Counted from the first letter of the stretch, positions 26,215-34,563 are shown. The stretch: DNA of 37,695 nucleotides from Cytophagales bacterium (GCA_016124425.1 WGNT01000154.1:1-37695), one strand, 5' to 3'. Numbers and translations: made by a program. Notes: generated by a model not told the origin, from the sequence alone.

Positions 26215-27108
26215 ATGACAGAAAAGAAGCATGTTTTAGGCCTTGATATAGGAGGAACAAAGATAAGTTCCGGATTAAATGACCAAGGCGTGATTTTTGA
26301 ACGAATCGTAAGTAAGACTCCTTCAGAGAAGTCTCAAGAATACATATTGGAAACCATAGCCGAACAGATATCCCACTATCTTTCCTATGAGTTTAGTGCA
26401 ATCGGTATAGGTATCCCAGGCTTGGTTGATCCTTACAGAGGTGTGGTTTACAACTTAGCCAACATTCCTTCTTTTCAACGAGTACCTCTTAAAGATTTTC
26501 TCGAAAGCCGTTTTAACGTCCCAGTGGTTGTCAACAATGACGCAAACTGCTTTACCCTAGGGGAATATTATTTTGGTGCCGTCAATGTATACCGCCACGT
26601 AGTCGGTATCACCTTAGGTACGGGGATAGGTACAGGCATCATCGCCAACTCCCACCTGTATACTGGGTTTATCTGTGGTGCCGGAGAGTGGGGAGGGGTA
26701 CCCTATTTGGATAAGACCTTTGAGGATTATTGTTCTAGCAAGTTTTTTCAAACGGAATACCGGGAAAATTCAAAACGACTTGCTAAAAAAGCGCTTGAAA
26801 GGGATAAGGCAGCTGTCAATGCCTTTGAAAAATACGGTAATCATCTCGGCATGCTTATTAACCGGATCCTTTATACCTACGCGCCAGAGGCTATTGTTAT
26901 TGGGGGATCTATCCGTAAGGCGTACCCACTTTTCGAAAAAAACATGCATAAGGCTATCGAGAGATTTCCCTACAAAGCCATTTCTGAGAACCTGAAGGTC
27001 TTTGTATCCGATCTCGAGGATTCAGCCATTTTGGGAGCGATTTCTTTGGTGGAGGAACATAAGCTACAGCACCAGGCTTTAAGTCTTCCGAAGAACGCAC
27101 TGCTATGA
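26215..27108 (+). CDS. ROK-family sugar kinase without the zinc motif
   Basis: A 297-residue ROK protein with no DNA-binding domain, probably an amino-sugar or hexose kinase. It has the ATP site LGLDIGGTK, the sugar-side GIGIPGLVDP, catalytic D109 in VNNDANC and the second ATP loop ITLGTGIGTGI. The ROK ExGH box is E158-WGG here, and the CxCGxxGCxE zinc cluster is absent, replaced by VPYLDKTFEDYCSSKFF. This subtype recurs in Bacteroidota; sugar specificity is unknown. It begins 203 bp after the NagB-like gene with an AGGGTG ribosome site 7 nt before ATG. Position suggests it feeds the phosphosugar used by the NagB-like enzyme. Confidence 0.88.
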   Translation: MTEKKHVLGLDIGGTKISSGLNDQGVIFERIVSKTPSEKSQEYILETIAEQISHYLSYEFSAIGIGIPGLVDPYRGVVYNLANIPSFQRVPLKDFLESRFNVPVVVNNDANCFTLGEYYFGAVNVYRHVVGITLGTGIGTGIIANSHLYTGFICGAGEWGGVPYLDKTFEDYCSSKFFQTEYRENSKRLAKKALERDKAAVNAFEKYGNHLGMLINRILYTYAPEAIVIGGSIRKAYPLFEKNMHKAIERFPYKAISENLKVFVSDLEDSAILGAISLVEEHKLQHQALSLPKNALL

Positions 27109-27160
27109 AATAAATGCCAACCAAACGCATTGGTTCCGAACGGTAAGTTGCTGGATGTGG

Positions 27161-27187
27161 TTTTGTAACAAAAACTGGATATATTTG
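27161..27187 (+). promoter_or_regulatory. Candidate promoter of the haloperoxidase/PAP2 gene
   Basis: TTTTG (27161-27165), 14 nt, TATATTTG (27180-27187). The -7 box is a full consensus match and lies 23 nt before ATG 27210; the spacing to the upstream element is shorter than usual. Confidence 0.5.
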
Positions 27188-27209
27188 CAACCATAAAGAT
27201 TCTACAGCA

Positions 27210-28577
27210 ATGCGAAAAAAAACCTTCATAGGGGTGGTTTTTCTGGTCTCCTTCTTAACAGCTTTGCAGGGGACATCCTTTGCTCAGCGCTCCATGGCAA
27301 AGGATGAAGAAGTAGCTCTTTTTTTGGATAACCTTTTTTCAGCCACTGACATCATGGTAACGGATGTTGCCTCCCCCACGGGGGCAGCCAGATTTTACTC
27401 CTATATTCTTTTGGGCGCCTATATTGCACAATCCGACCTGCAACCTTCCCTAGCGCCTTCAGCTCTCTATCAAGGATTCACGACTCCCTTTGTTCCGGAT
27501 ACCGCTAATTTCCCAAGAAGGGACGGTTTAAATCCAGGCTTTTGCAGCATTTACACGTTGTTGGAAGTTGGAAAGTTAATCATGCCCTCCGGCAAAAAGC
27601 TGGAACAGGTTCAGGAAAAGCTGGTTACGACCTACATCAAGAGAAAAGTTTTTTCAAAAAAAGACTTGGGAAGGCATGTCCAATATGCCGAAGAGATCGC
27701 ATCTCAAGTAGTCCGGTACGCTGCTACCGACGGCTACAACAAACTTAGCACCCTAACAAGATACTCACCGAAAAACAAGCCTGGAACCTGGTATCCTACC
27801 CCACCGGCATATATGGCTGCTATTGACCCTGACTGGAAAACAATACGCAGATTTTTCTTGCCGTCCTTAGCTGCTTTCTCGCCGGCACCTCCAATACCCT
27901 TTAACGAGGAAAAAACGAGCCCCTTCCAAGAGCTTGTTGAAGAAGTTTACCAAGTGACGTCAACCCTCTCGGAGGAACAAACACTCATTGCGAATTTTTG
28001 GGACTGCAATCCCTTTATGGTCGCCTATAGCGGGCATATGGCTATAGGCCTGAAGAAAATTTCCCCAGGAGGGCATTGGATTGGGATTACCGGAATCGCA
28101 TGTCAGAAGGCTGGGCTATCGCTCGTTGAATCGATTCGCATCCACACCTATGTTGCCCTTTCCCTGCACGATGCATTTGTTAGCTGCTGGCAGGAAAAAT
28201 ACACCAGCGATCGAATTCGGCCCATCACAGCTATAAACAAATTTATCGATGCAAGTTGGCAACCAATCCTTCAAACACCGCCCTTTCCGGAATACACAAG
28301 CGGCCATAGTGTAGTTTCTAGAGTTAGCGCTAAAATCCTTACCGCTTTTTTTGGTGATCATTTTGATTTTATAGACACTTCAGAAGTATATTTTGGCCTT
28401 CCTGAGCGACCATTTCAGTCATTCCTACAAGCTTCCGAGGAAGCCGCGATATCCAGGTTGTACGGCGGTATCCATTTTCGGGATGCAATAGAGGAAGGTG
28501 TAAAACAGGGGGACAAAATAGCCCAGTACATTCTAGAGAACCATTTCTATCCGCTAGATCAAATAGCATTTGAATAG
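27210..28577 (+). CDS. Exported vanadium-dependent haloperoxidase / PAP2-like protein
   Basis: A 455-residue secreted protein with a Sec signal (GVVFLVSFLTALQGTSFAQ, residues about 8-26). The C-terminal PAP2/haloperoxidase core is intact: K330 and R337 in KYTSDRIRP, S364-G365-H366 in PEYTSGHS, and R416, H422 and D425 in SRLYGGIHFRD, matching KX6RP, PSGH and SRX5HX3D. These residues bind vanadate in haloperoxidases and phosphate in class A acid phosphatases. The all-helical N-terminal half and overall length fit the bacterial haloperoxidase-like group, but true halide oxidation is unproven and phosphatase activity is equally possible. It has its own promoter and ends 31 bp from the convergent NagX-like gene. 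Confidence 0.9.
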   Translation: MRKKTFIGVVFLVSFLTALQGTSFAQRSMAKDEEVALFLDNLFSATDIMVTDVASPTGAARFYSYILLGAYIAQSDLQPSLAPSALYQGFTTPFVPDTANFPRRDGLNPGFCSIYTLLEVGKLIMPSGKKLEQVQEKLVTTYIKRKVFSKKDLGRHVQYAEEIASQVVRYAATDGYNKLSTLTRYSPKNKPGTWYPTPPAYMAAIDPDWKTIRRFFLPSLAAFSPAPPIPFNEEKTSPFQELVEEVYQVTSTLSEEQTLIANFWDCNPFMVAYSGHMAIGLKKISPGGHWIGITGIACQKAGLSLVESIRIHTYVALSLHDAFVSCWQEKYTSDRIRPITAINKFIDASWQPILQTPPFPEYTSGHSVVSRVSAKILTAFFGDHFDFIDTSEVYFGLPERPFQSFLQASEEAAISRLYGGIHFRDAIEEGVKQGDKIAQYILENHFYPLDQIAFE

Positions 28578-28608
28578 GTTGAATATTCCCGCTTAGCTCT
28601 ACCTACTT

Positions 28609-29766
28609 TTATACTTTGATGTAAATCCTTTTTTTATCCATGACATAACCGATCATCCAGATCAGTGCCGTAAATACCAGTGCAAAAAGGAGGGAATCCC
28701 ATTTCGGAGGAAAGGTATCAACGAAAAAGGATTCGAATACCCACTGCTTGGAGGTAACTCCAGCGATGAAAATCACCGACATGATCCGCACTAATATCCC
28801 GGACAAAACATACAATATGAGGGGATTTTTGCCAAAGACCTCAAAGAAGTAGGTCCAATTTCTGAGTGAAGCTACTTCAATGATATACATCAGGGCGGAT
28901 AGGCAGCAGGTAGAAATTCCCACAGTAGCCAAAACATAAGAACTCGTCCAAATTTTCTTGTTGATAGGGAATATATTGTCCCAAAGGAATCCGACAAAGA
29001 TGAAAAGCGCTCCGACAAAAAGCAAGAGTAACACCGATTTCAGGGTACTGCCGTTTTTTTGAATATAACGTCCTACCATATATCCCACGAGTACATTTAC
29101 GGTAGCAGGAAGCGTGCTGAGCAGCCCCTCCGGCTCAAAGGGAACGCCTTCGCCCATGTAAAGGTGTACGGATCCCATCACCCATATATCAAAAGGGGTT
29201 ACAGCATTGTGGGCTAGAGAATAGGGATCCCCATTGCTTCCAAAATAATACAGGAGTGCCCAATACCCCAGCAGGGCAACTATTGAAAAAACGACAACAC
29301 CCCTAAGACGCGTGTAATAAACTAGTAAAGCAGCCAACCCATAACACAAGGCTATTCGCTGCAGTACCCCCATTATTCTGATTTTTGAAAAATCATACCA
29401 AACAAATTCCCCATCAATGATCCTGAAAAACGGAAACACTGTAAGAAAAAGTCCGATTAGAAAAATGAGCACTGTACGCGTAGCAACCTTTCTTAGAAAA
29501 GCTGCTTGGCCTTGAGCATGTACCTTAGTCAGGCTAAAACTCATGGCATTCCCAACAACAAAAAGAAATGAAGGAAACACAAGATCCGTAAGCGTTATAC
29601 CATGCCATACGGCATGTTTTAAAGGATCAAAATTATCCGACCAACTTCCGGGGGTATTTACGATAATCATTAAAGCCACAGTAATTCCCCTCAAGACATC
29701 AAGGGAGAGATAGCGCTGTGAGCTTGGGTGCAAAAGCAAGCCGCTACTAGACTGGTCAACTGACAT
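28609..29766 (-). CDS. NagX / DUF5009-type membrane acyltransferase-family protein
   Basis: A 385-residue inner-membrane protein with about ten helices. Its start carries the family box RYLSLDVLRGITVALMIIVN, followed by WHGITLTDLVFPSFLFVVGNAMSFSL, as in NagX of Shewanella GlcNAc loci and in lysosomal heparan-alpha-glucosaminide N-acetyltransferase. In the lysosomal enzyme the protein moves acetyl from cytoplasmic acetyl-CoA onto glucosamine across the membrane; the NagX role in bacteria is thought to be in GlcNAc uptake or use. It begins 14 bp after the remains of a second, broken copy (29781-30269) on the same strand and is the last gene of the minus-strand group. Confidence 0.9.
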   Translation of the reverse strand: MSVDQSSSGLLLHPSSQRYLSLDVLRGITVALMIIVNTPGSWSDNFDPLKHAVWHGITLTDLVFPSFLFVVGNAMSFSLTKVHAQGQAAFLRKVATRTVLIFLIGLFLTVFPFFRIIDGEFVWYDFSKIRIMGVLQRIALCYGLAALLVYYTRLRGVVVFSIVALLGYWALLYYFGSNGDPYSLAHNAVTPFDIWVMGSVHLYMGEGVPFEPEGLLSTLPATVNVLVGYMVGRYIQKNGSTLKSVLLLLFVGALFIFVGFLWDNIFPINKKIWTSSYVLATVGISTCCLSALMYIIEVASLRNWTYFFEVFGKNPLILYVLSGILVRIMSVIFIAGVTSKQWVFESFFVDTFPPKWDSLLFALVFTALIWMIGYVMDKKRIYIKV

Positions 29767-29780
29767 ATTTTTTGATATTT

Positions 29781-30269
29781 TTATAAATGGGCAATTCTCA
29801 AACTCTCAAACGTAGATTTACTTTTTCTAGAAAACTGTTGAACGTGATTATTAATAAAGGCACTAAAGGCAAAGACCAAAAGAAACATGAGGAATAGATT
29901 AACCTGATCTACGCCCATGCAAATCAGCGCAAAGGATCGAAAGAATATCTGGGAAACGATCAGGAATAGGTTAGTTCCTTACTGTGCCAGTCTTCGCTCT
30001 AAAGCGAAAGGTATGGACAACCCAACAATAAAGAGGAACATCGGAAATACAACATCTGCCAGTACCATTCCATCTACACCACTCGAAACATGTCCGAGCC
30101 TTTGGGGAACATCTCGGATCGTCCATAAATCGTTGCCAAAAATCAGTAGCAGCATTGTCAGCCCACGGAAAACATCAATTGAAACCAACTTTCTGATACT
30201 TCCTTGGCTAACATGGGGCCCTAGGTTCCGGACGCTGAGTGCAAATCGGCTATTGGCGATGAAAGTCAT
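29781..30269 (-). pseudogene. Decayed second NagX/DUF5009 gene
   Basis: From ATG 30269, the frame gives a family N-terminus: SIDVFRGLTMLLLIFGND, VDGMVLADVVFPMFLFIVG and IPFALERRLAQ. It then meets TAA at 29979-29981. In the same frame beyond the stop, the sequence continues like the family, with IFFRSFALICMGVDQVN, a further hydrophobic stretch and a second TAA at 29781-29783. The total is 163 codons including both stops, against about 385 for the intact neighbour, so it has a nonsense mutation plus a large loss of the middle or end. The 5' end overlaps the cupin gene by 20 nt, suggesting it was once translationally coupled. An expressed 96-residue two-helix remnant cannot be excluded. Confidence 0.82.
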
Positions 30270-30762
30270 CCTGTACCCGGACTATATCCGTTTCGTCCGA
30301 AGGATTTTCGGGATCAGTATGCATCCAGATCTCCGCGACCACTCCCCAATTCTGTAAGCCGACGAGTCTATGTCGCTCGCCTTGGCGAAGTTCCACTACT
30401 TTATCTATCATCATGTGTGCGAGTTGGCCCTCGTCGTCGGTATCACTGCGGACAATACCTCCCTCACCGGCAACAAGCTTCCATACTTCTGCTCTCCGGA
30501 AATGGTATTGCCAAGAAAGCCGGCTTTCCGGGGCGACCAAGAGAATTTTTGGGCTCAGTTTATTTTGAAGTTGTGCCTCAGAAAATGATACCTCGTGAAA
30601 AAACTGGTTTCGAAATCGTTCGATTTGTCCTTCCTCTATCACAAAAAAACCACCCCAAGGACGGGAATCATCCGAATTTACAATCTCATACCCCGCGCTC
30701 GTCAACCATTCCCTCACCTGGGAAAAAATCTCCTCTTTTGTTAATGCTTTCAGAATCTTCAT
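30250..30762 (-). CDS. Phosphomannose-isomerase type II-like cupin
   Basis: A 170-residue cupin of the type II phosphomannose isomerase family: RPWGGFFVIEE, the cupin core LSWQYHFRRAEVWKLVAGEG, GERHRLVGLQNWGVVAEIWM and the ending DIVRVQDDFHR. The core reads YHFRRAEVW where classic enzymes have a His-rich HHHRAEHW, so two of the usual histidines are Arg and Val; whether it keeps metal and isomerase activity is uncertain. Bacteroidota carry many copies, sometimes annotated phosphoheptose isomerase. It sits between a ROK kinase and NagX-like genes, so acting on a hexose-6-phosphate made by that kinase is a reasonable inference. A promoter match lies in the 101-bp gap upstream. Confidence 0.85.
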   Translation of the reverse strand: MKILKALTKEEIFSQVREWLTSAGYEIVNSDDSRPWGGFFVIEEGQIERFRNQFFHEVSFSEAQLQNKLSPKILLVAPESRLSWQYHFRRAEVWKLVAGEGGIVRSDTDDEGQLAHMMIDKVVELRQGERHRLVGLQNWGVVAEIWMHTDPENPSDETDIVRVQDDFHRQ

Positions 30763-30790
30763 AGATTAAAATATAACGTGTTTTTGTTTG

Positions 30791-30818
30791 GAAATATACT
30801 AAAATTCTGCAAGTTCAA
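30791..30818 (-). promoter_or_regulatory. Candidate promoter of the cupin-NagX group
   Basis: Minus-strand TTG (30818-30816), 17 nt, TATATTTC (30798-30791), a 7/8 match to TAnnTTTG, 28 nt before ATG 30762. It would allow cupin and nagX transcription apart from the ROK kinase. Confidence 0.45.
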
Positions 30819-30863
30819 CCGGCGCTTGTTTATTTTTCCCTATTAAAAAGCTTATTAACATCC

Positions 30864-31718
30864 CTAAAAGAGACAACTACTGGCTGCACCGACGAGAGCG
30901 GCATGCTCCCCGAGTTGGCTGAATACGACTGGGACGTCTCGAAACCGGGTGGTCAATTCCCGCTGCATAATGGGTTCAAAATGCATGCTTGCCTTAGAAA
31001 GGTTCCCTCCGATAACGATCTGATCAATCTGCTGATGCCTGCAGTGTACAGCTAAAAATTCGCCTAAATTTGCTCCAAACAGGTCAAGTGCTTCCTTCGC
31101 AAGACCGATCCAGTTCGGGTTTTCCATTAGCTCTTTCAGTCCGGAAATTTCTATGTCATGTTCCTCCCTTACCCATCTGACGAACCAGCCTGTACCCAAA
31201 AAGAATTCCGCCTGTCTGCCCTTGAATTCAGAAGACCATAAAGCAGCGTCCTCTGCGCGTAGTCCAAACTTATATGCCGATCCTAATCCAGTGCCAAGGG
31301 TAATACCAAGTACCCGTCGCGTGTCTGGTACCTGTTGGAATAAGGCTTCTCCCTGTAAGAATGATGCAGCATCATTGTAAAAAAACAAGGCTTTATGCGG
31401 AAGGTTTAGTTTTGCAGCCAAATAATCCCGCAAATTTACCCCGTAAATAGACCTGAATTTCCCCTGTTCACGCAATTTTGCGACACCCTGTGCATAATCA
31501 AACGGCGCAGGCATTGCTATTCCCACTTGGGCATTAGCCGGAATGTCCAGTTTGCTTAAAATGGAAACCCATGCGGATAAAATGTCCTCTTTGGAAGCAA
31601 GTGAGTCTACCTGTTGACGTACAACGGTCTCGGGATAGATATTAAAACTCACTGGATCTACATAGCTAGCTGTCACATGTGAGCCTCCTATGTCAACTCC
31701 GACTAACGATTTATTCAT
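30864..31718 (-). CDS. Second ROK-family sugar kinase, zinc-less
   Basis: A 284-residue ROK protein: ATP site VGVDIGGSHV, sugar-side VGIAMPAPFDY, catalytic D116 in FYNDAASF, second ATP loop GITLGTGLGS and C-terminal IVIGGNLSKA. As in the kinase at 26215-27108, the CxCGxxGCxE zinc cluster is missing, but here also the ExGH box is not recognisable (SSEFKGRQAEF in that region). It is quite divergent from the other kinase, so different sugars are likely. It starts 18 nt after the TPR lipoprotein gene and is followed by the cupin, suggesting kinase then isomerase steps on one sugar (inference). Confidence 0.87.
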   Translation of the reverse strand: MNKSLVGVDIGGSHVTASYVDPVSFNIYPETVVRQQVDSLASKEDILSAWVSILSKLDIPANAQVGIAMPAPFDYAQGVAKLREQGKFRSIYGVNLRDYLAAKLNLPHKALFFYNDAASFLQGEALFQQVPDTRRVLGITLGTGLGSAYKFGLRAEDAALWSSEFKGRQAEFFLGTGWFVRWVREEHDIEISGLKELMENPNWIGLAKEALDLFGANLGEFLAVHCRHQQIDQIVIGGNLSKASMHFEPIMQRELTTRFRDVPVVFSQLGEHAALVGAASSCLF

Positions 31719-31736
31719 ACATCCAATATAAAGAAC

Positions 31737-33269
31737 CTACTTACGTATTACTTCCAGAAAACTATCCGTTTGATGGTAATCCGCAAATTCCAAATCATAT
31801 GCCACCCGGGTGCGGAGGTGGGGCGTCCTGGTTATTGCCTTTTCGATATTTTCAATCAGTTTGCTCTCCTCGCCGCTTCTTGCTGCTATAAGCGCAAGCC
31901 CGTAGAAGGGATAGCCGTTCGTCAGGTTAATCAAGGCACTTTCTTCAAAACTAACTGTTGCATTAAAATAATCCCCTACTAGAAAATAAGCCAATCCTCT
32001 GTTAAAGAGGGTTATTTCATTCCGTTGTGACTGGTCCAAATGAATCGCTGCTAGTCTATAATCACCGTTCAAAATCGCTGACGCTCCAAGTTTTGCCTGA
32101 TGGAGTTTCCGAAGGGGCTCATGCTGTGACAAACTCATGCTAATAAAAAATGCGCTGTAGGCTTCCAGTCCATCTCCTCTCATCAGTGTCAGGAGAGCGA
32201 GGTTATAGGATGCAAATGGATTTTCAAACAAACTGTTCGCCTCGGTAAATGCTTGCTGTGCCTGACTTAAGAGATTAAGCTTTGACTTTCTATCAATAGT
32301 TCTATTTGCAAGGTTCAGGTAGGTCACACCAAGGTTATTCCATGAAAACACGCTGGGATAAGCTTTTACCATTGCCAAAAACAATGCATTCTTTTCTTTT
32401 AGGCGAGGCTCGTTCACGGCGGCATAGGCGAGGTCTGGCTCTGTAAGAACCTGAGGAAAGGCGTTGCCTTTGAGTATATGGTTTGCCATAATGGAAATCT
32501 CCATAGGCGTCTGTCTGATCGGGGAAATTCCCTTTTCCAGCTGTGAAACGCCAGGTAAAACATCCCTTCGAACCAGCGTGTACTGCGGCAACTCTTGAAA
32601 TAGACGTTCCTTATAGGTGAAATCGCCCTTTCCTTCTACTACGCGCATGTACTCACCTTTTTCTGAAAAGCTCAAAAGGCTATAACTCATTAAAAGCGAA
32701 CGGAACTCCGACCATCCTGCATGATACATTCCAATTGCCTCCCTACCGGAGCTGGGAACATAAAGACCCAATTCCGGAATCCCCTCCTCTTGATAGAACC
32801 GGCCAAACTGCGTGAGAGAAGGAGTGTTTAGGATACCCTGCGTAATAGCTGAACTGGACCCGCGTTTTCCTTTTTCGCGGTCTTTCCAGTATCCCAAAGA
32901 ATAGATCTCAAGTTGGCCTGTTTCCATTCCTTCAATATAGGGCATCGCAAAAGCCAACTTCTTTATTGGTTGGTTCGAGGGTGGATAATCCGCCCCTTCA
33001 AAAACTATGGCATTTTCAAAATTGTAAATCTTGCGGTCAAAATGAAATTCAGGAATGAGTTTATAGGTAATGTTTTTGGTGATAATCTGTCTGGGAAGTT
33101 CTGCTAATAACTCGAAGCGAACGGAATCTCCGAATCTTTCCAATGGATTTGGTGACACTAAAATTTTTTGATTTTCAGCTTTTTTCATAAATTGCTGGAG
33201 ACTACAGGAAGACAGCAACAGCATAAAAAAGAAAACCTTTGAAAAATTGAAGATATAGCTAACTATCAT
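31737..33269 (-). CDS. TPR-repeat lipoprotein of unknown function
   Basis: A 510-residue putative outer-membrane lipoprotein read from ATG 33269 (an in-frame TTG lies 6 bases upstream). The signal ends in a good lipobox, LLLSSC, with Cys22. Residues about 25-170 look like a beta-rich domain; about 320-500 are tetratricopeptide-like helical repeats (SWNNLGVTYLNLANRTIDRK, FASYNLALLTLMRGDGLEAY, LFNRGLAYFLVGDYFNATVS, GYPFYGLALIAARSGEESKL). TPR lipoproteins scaffold complexes or bind peptides or glycans; nothing shows which here. It is first in the minus-strand group with the ROK kinase, which hints at a shared condition rather than a defined activity. Confidence 0.82.
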   Translation of the reverse strand: MIVSYIFNFSKVFFFMLLLSSCSLQQFMKKAENQKILVSPNPLERFGDSVRFELLAELPRQIITKNITYKLIPEFHFDRKIYNFENAIVFEGADYPPSNQPIKKLAFAMPYIEGMETGQLEIYSLGYWKDREKGKRGSSSAITQGILNTPSLTQFGRFYQEEGIPELGLYVPSSGREAIGMYHAGWSEFRSLLMSYSLLSFSEKGEYMRVVEGKGDFTYKERLFQELPQYTLVRRDVLPGVSQLEKGISPIRQTPMEISIMANHILKGNAFPQVLTEPDLAYAAVNEPRLKEKNALFLAMVKAYPSVFSWNNLGVTYLNLANRTIDRKSKLNLLSQAQQAFTEANSLFENPFASYNLALLTLMRGDGLEAYSAFFISMSLSQHEPLRKLHQAKLGASAILNGDYRLAAIHLDQSQRNEITLFNRGLAYFLVGDYFNATVSFEESALINLTNGYPFYGLALIAARSGEESKLIENIEKAITRTPHLRTRVAYDLEFADYHQTDSFLEVIRK

Positions 33270-33288
33270 GGGCAAATTTGGTTATATA

Positions 33289-33296
33289 CAAAATTA
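33289..33296 (-). promoter_or_regulatory. Candidate -7 box of the TPR lipoprotein gene
   Basis: The minus strand reads TAATTTTG, a full TAnnTTTG match 19 nt before ATG 33269. No TTG element is present at the expected distance. Confidence 0.4.
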
Positions 33297-33340
33297 GATA
33301 CTTTTATTGATTGCGAAGATTACAGTTAAGACAAGCTAAT

Positions 33341-33559
33341 ATGGAAAAGATCAAATTATTCTTCCAAGAAAGTGCCTTTGGAGTATGTTCAAAATTAGGG
33401 GAAAAACTTAATTTCCCCATAGACAGTATACGACTCTTTTTTATTTATTCTTCATTTATAACGTTGGGTTCCCCAATCATTGTCTATGTAAGCCTTGCGA
33501 TGATGATGAAGCTGAGGAAATATTTCCGTATGATGAACAACCCCGTTTTATTTGATTAG
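33341..33559 (+). CDS. PspC-domain membrane protein
   Basis: A 72-residue protein read from ATG 33341 rather than the TTG at 33311, because the shorter form begins as PspC proteins do. It consists almost entirely of a PspC domain: ESAFGVCSKLGEKLNFPIDS (usually GVCaGLAeyf), then a membrane helix (LFFIYSSFITLGSPIIVYVSLAMMM) and a basic end. PspC-like proteins associate with envelope-stress responses. The gene is divergent from the TPR lipoprotein and its stop overlaps the convergent GT2 gene by 4 nt. It is short but complete for the family. Confidence 0.82.
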   Translation: MEKIKLFFQESAFGVCSKLGEKLNFPIDSIRLFFIYSSFITLGSPIIVYVSLAMMMKLRKYFRMMNNPVLFD

Positions 33560-34563
33560 GGTAACTGGGAAAAGTATTTTTTCCGCTTGAAATAGTATGT
33601 CCATATGATCGAAATGATGGTATTGGTCTTCATCCCAACGCCAATACCGCCAGTTGAAGCGTCTCTTTGAAGTTCTTTTCGCATTTTAAAAAAATAAAGG
33701 TATGCCCTAAAAACTGCGATTGTATGGCCGGGCCCAGAAGTTAGGAGCAAGTGAAACGACGCGGCTGTATCCAACAGCAGCCGCCAAAAAAGCAGCTGAA
33801 GGAATTTGCCCGCAGGTAGATTTTTATATAACATGAAAAGACTGTTTCGGAAGTTGAGGAAGGTTTTGCGAGGGTTGCTCCGTTGAAGCGTTCCGCCTCC
33901 GAGGTGATATACAGCCACAGATGGGTTTACACCGATACTATATCCCTGTTTTCTTAACCTCCAACACAAATCAATCTCTTCCATGTGTGCAAAAAAAAGT
34001 GGATCAAACCCCTCATAGGTATGAAATAATTTGGCACGTATACAAAAACAGGCTCCTGATGCCCACTCCACAGGCACCGATAGGTCGTATTGTCCCTGAT
34101 CTATTTCAATAGAATGTAAGATTCTGCCTCTACAGTACGGATACCCCAAGGCGTCCAAGAACCCCCCCGCAGCACCTGCATAGTCAAAGGTGCCGGCATC
34201 GACCAACGATAAAATCTTAGGCTGTGCTACCGCTAAATGGGGCGCTCGGTCCAGAAAATCCACCATTTCCAAATCCCATCCCTTTTCAACCGACACATCC
34301 GAGTTGAGCAGTATGTAATAGACGTACTTTCCACGCAATTCTTCAAGCCCCATATTGTATCCGCCACTGTATCCGAAGTTGTCTGACAATAGGATTGTGT
34401 GAATATGCGGAAAATTCCGGCTAAGATAAGCCATCGAATCATCCGTACTGGCATTATCCACAATAACAATATCATAAATACTATTCTGAACCACGGACGG
34501 GAGAAACCGCTCAAGCATCCCCTTGCCATTATAATTCAGAATGACGATGGCAGCTTTCCGCAT
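33556..34563 (-). CDS. GT2-family glycosyltransferase
   Basis: A 335-residue inverting glycosyltransferase, WbbL/rhamnosyltransferase-like. The GT-A fold begins with AIVILNYNGKGMLERFLPSV and VIVDNASTDDS. The metal/nucleotide site is YYILLNSDVSVEKG. The acceptor part has EWASGACFCIRAKLF, FFAHMEEIDLCWRLRKQGY (catalytic-type ED motif) and VYHLGGGTL. A hydrophobic C-terminal region (LLFWRLLLDTAASFHLLL) suggests membrane association. It probably adds a sugar to a lipid-linked glycan or surface polysaccharide, but no other surface-glycan gene is adjacent. Its ATG overlaps the ybaB stop (TAATG), so it is translationally coupled to ybaB. Confidence 0.9.
   Translation of the reverse strand: MRKAAIVILNYNGKGMLERFLPSVVQNSIYDIVIVDNASTDDSMAYLSRNFPHIHTILLSDNFGYSGGYNMGLEELRGKYVYYILLNSDVSVEKGWDLEMVDFLDRAPHLAVAQPKILSLVDAGTFDYAGAAGGFLDALGYPYCRGRILHSIEIDQGQYDLSVPVEWASGACFCIRAKLFHTYEGFDPLFFAHMEEIDLCWRLRKQGYSIGVNPSVAVYHLGGGTLQRSNPRKTFLNFRNSLFMLYKNLPAGKFLQLLFWRLLLDTAASFHLLLTSGPGHTIAVFRAYLYFFKMRKELQRDASTGGIGVGMKTNTIISIIWTYYFKRKKYFSQLP

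Noticed and set aside
30417-30764. 115-codon plus-strand ORF opposite the cupin gene
   Set aside because: The minus-strand cupin has clear family motifs throughout; the antisense product is arginine/proline-rich noise.
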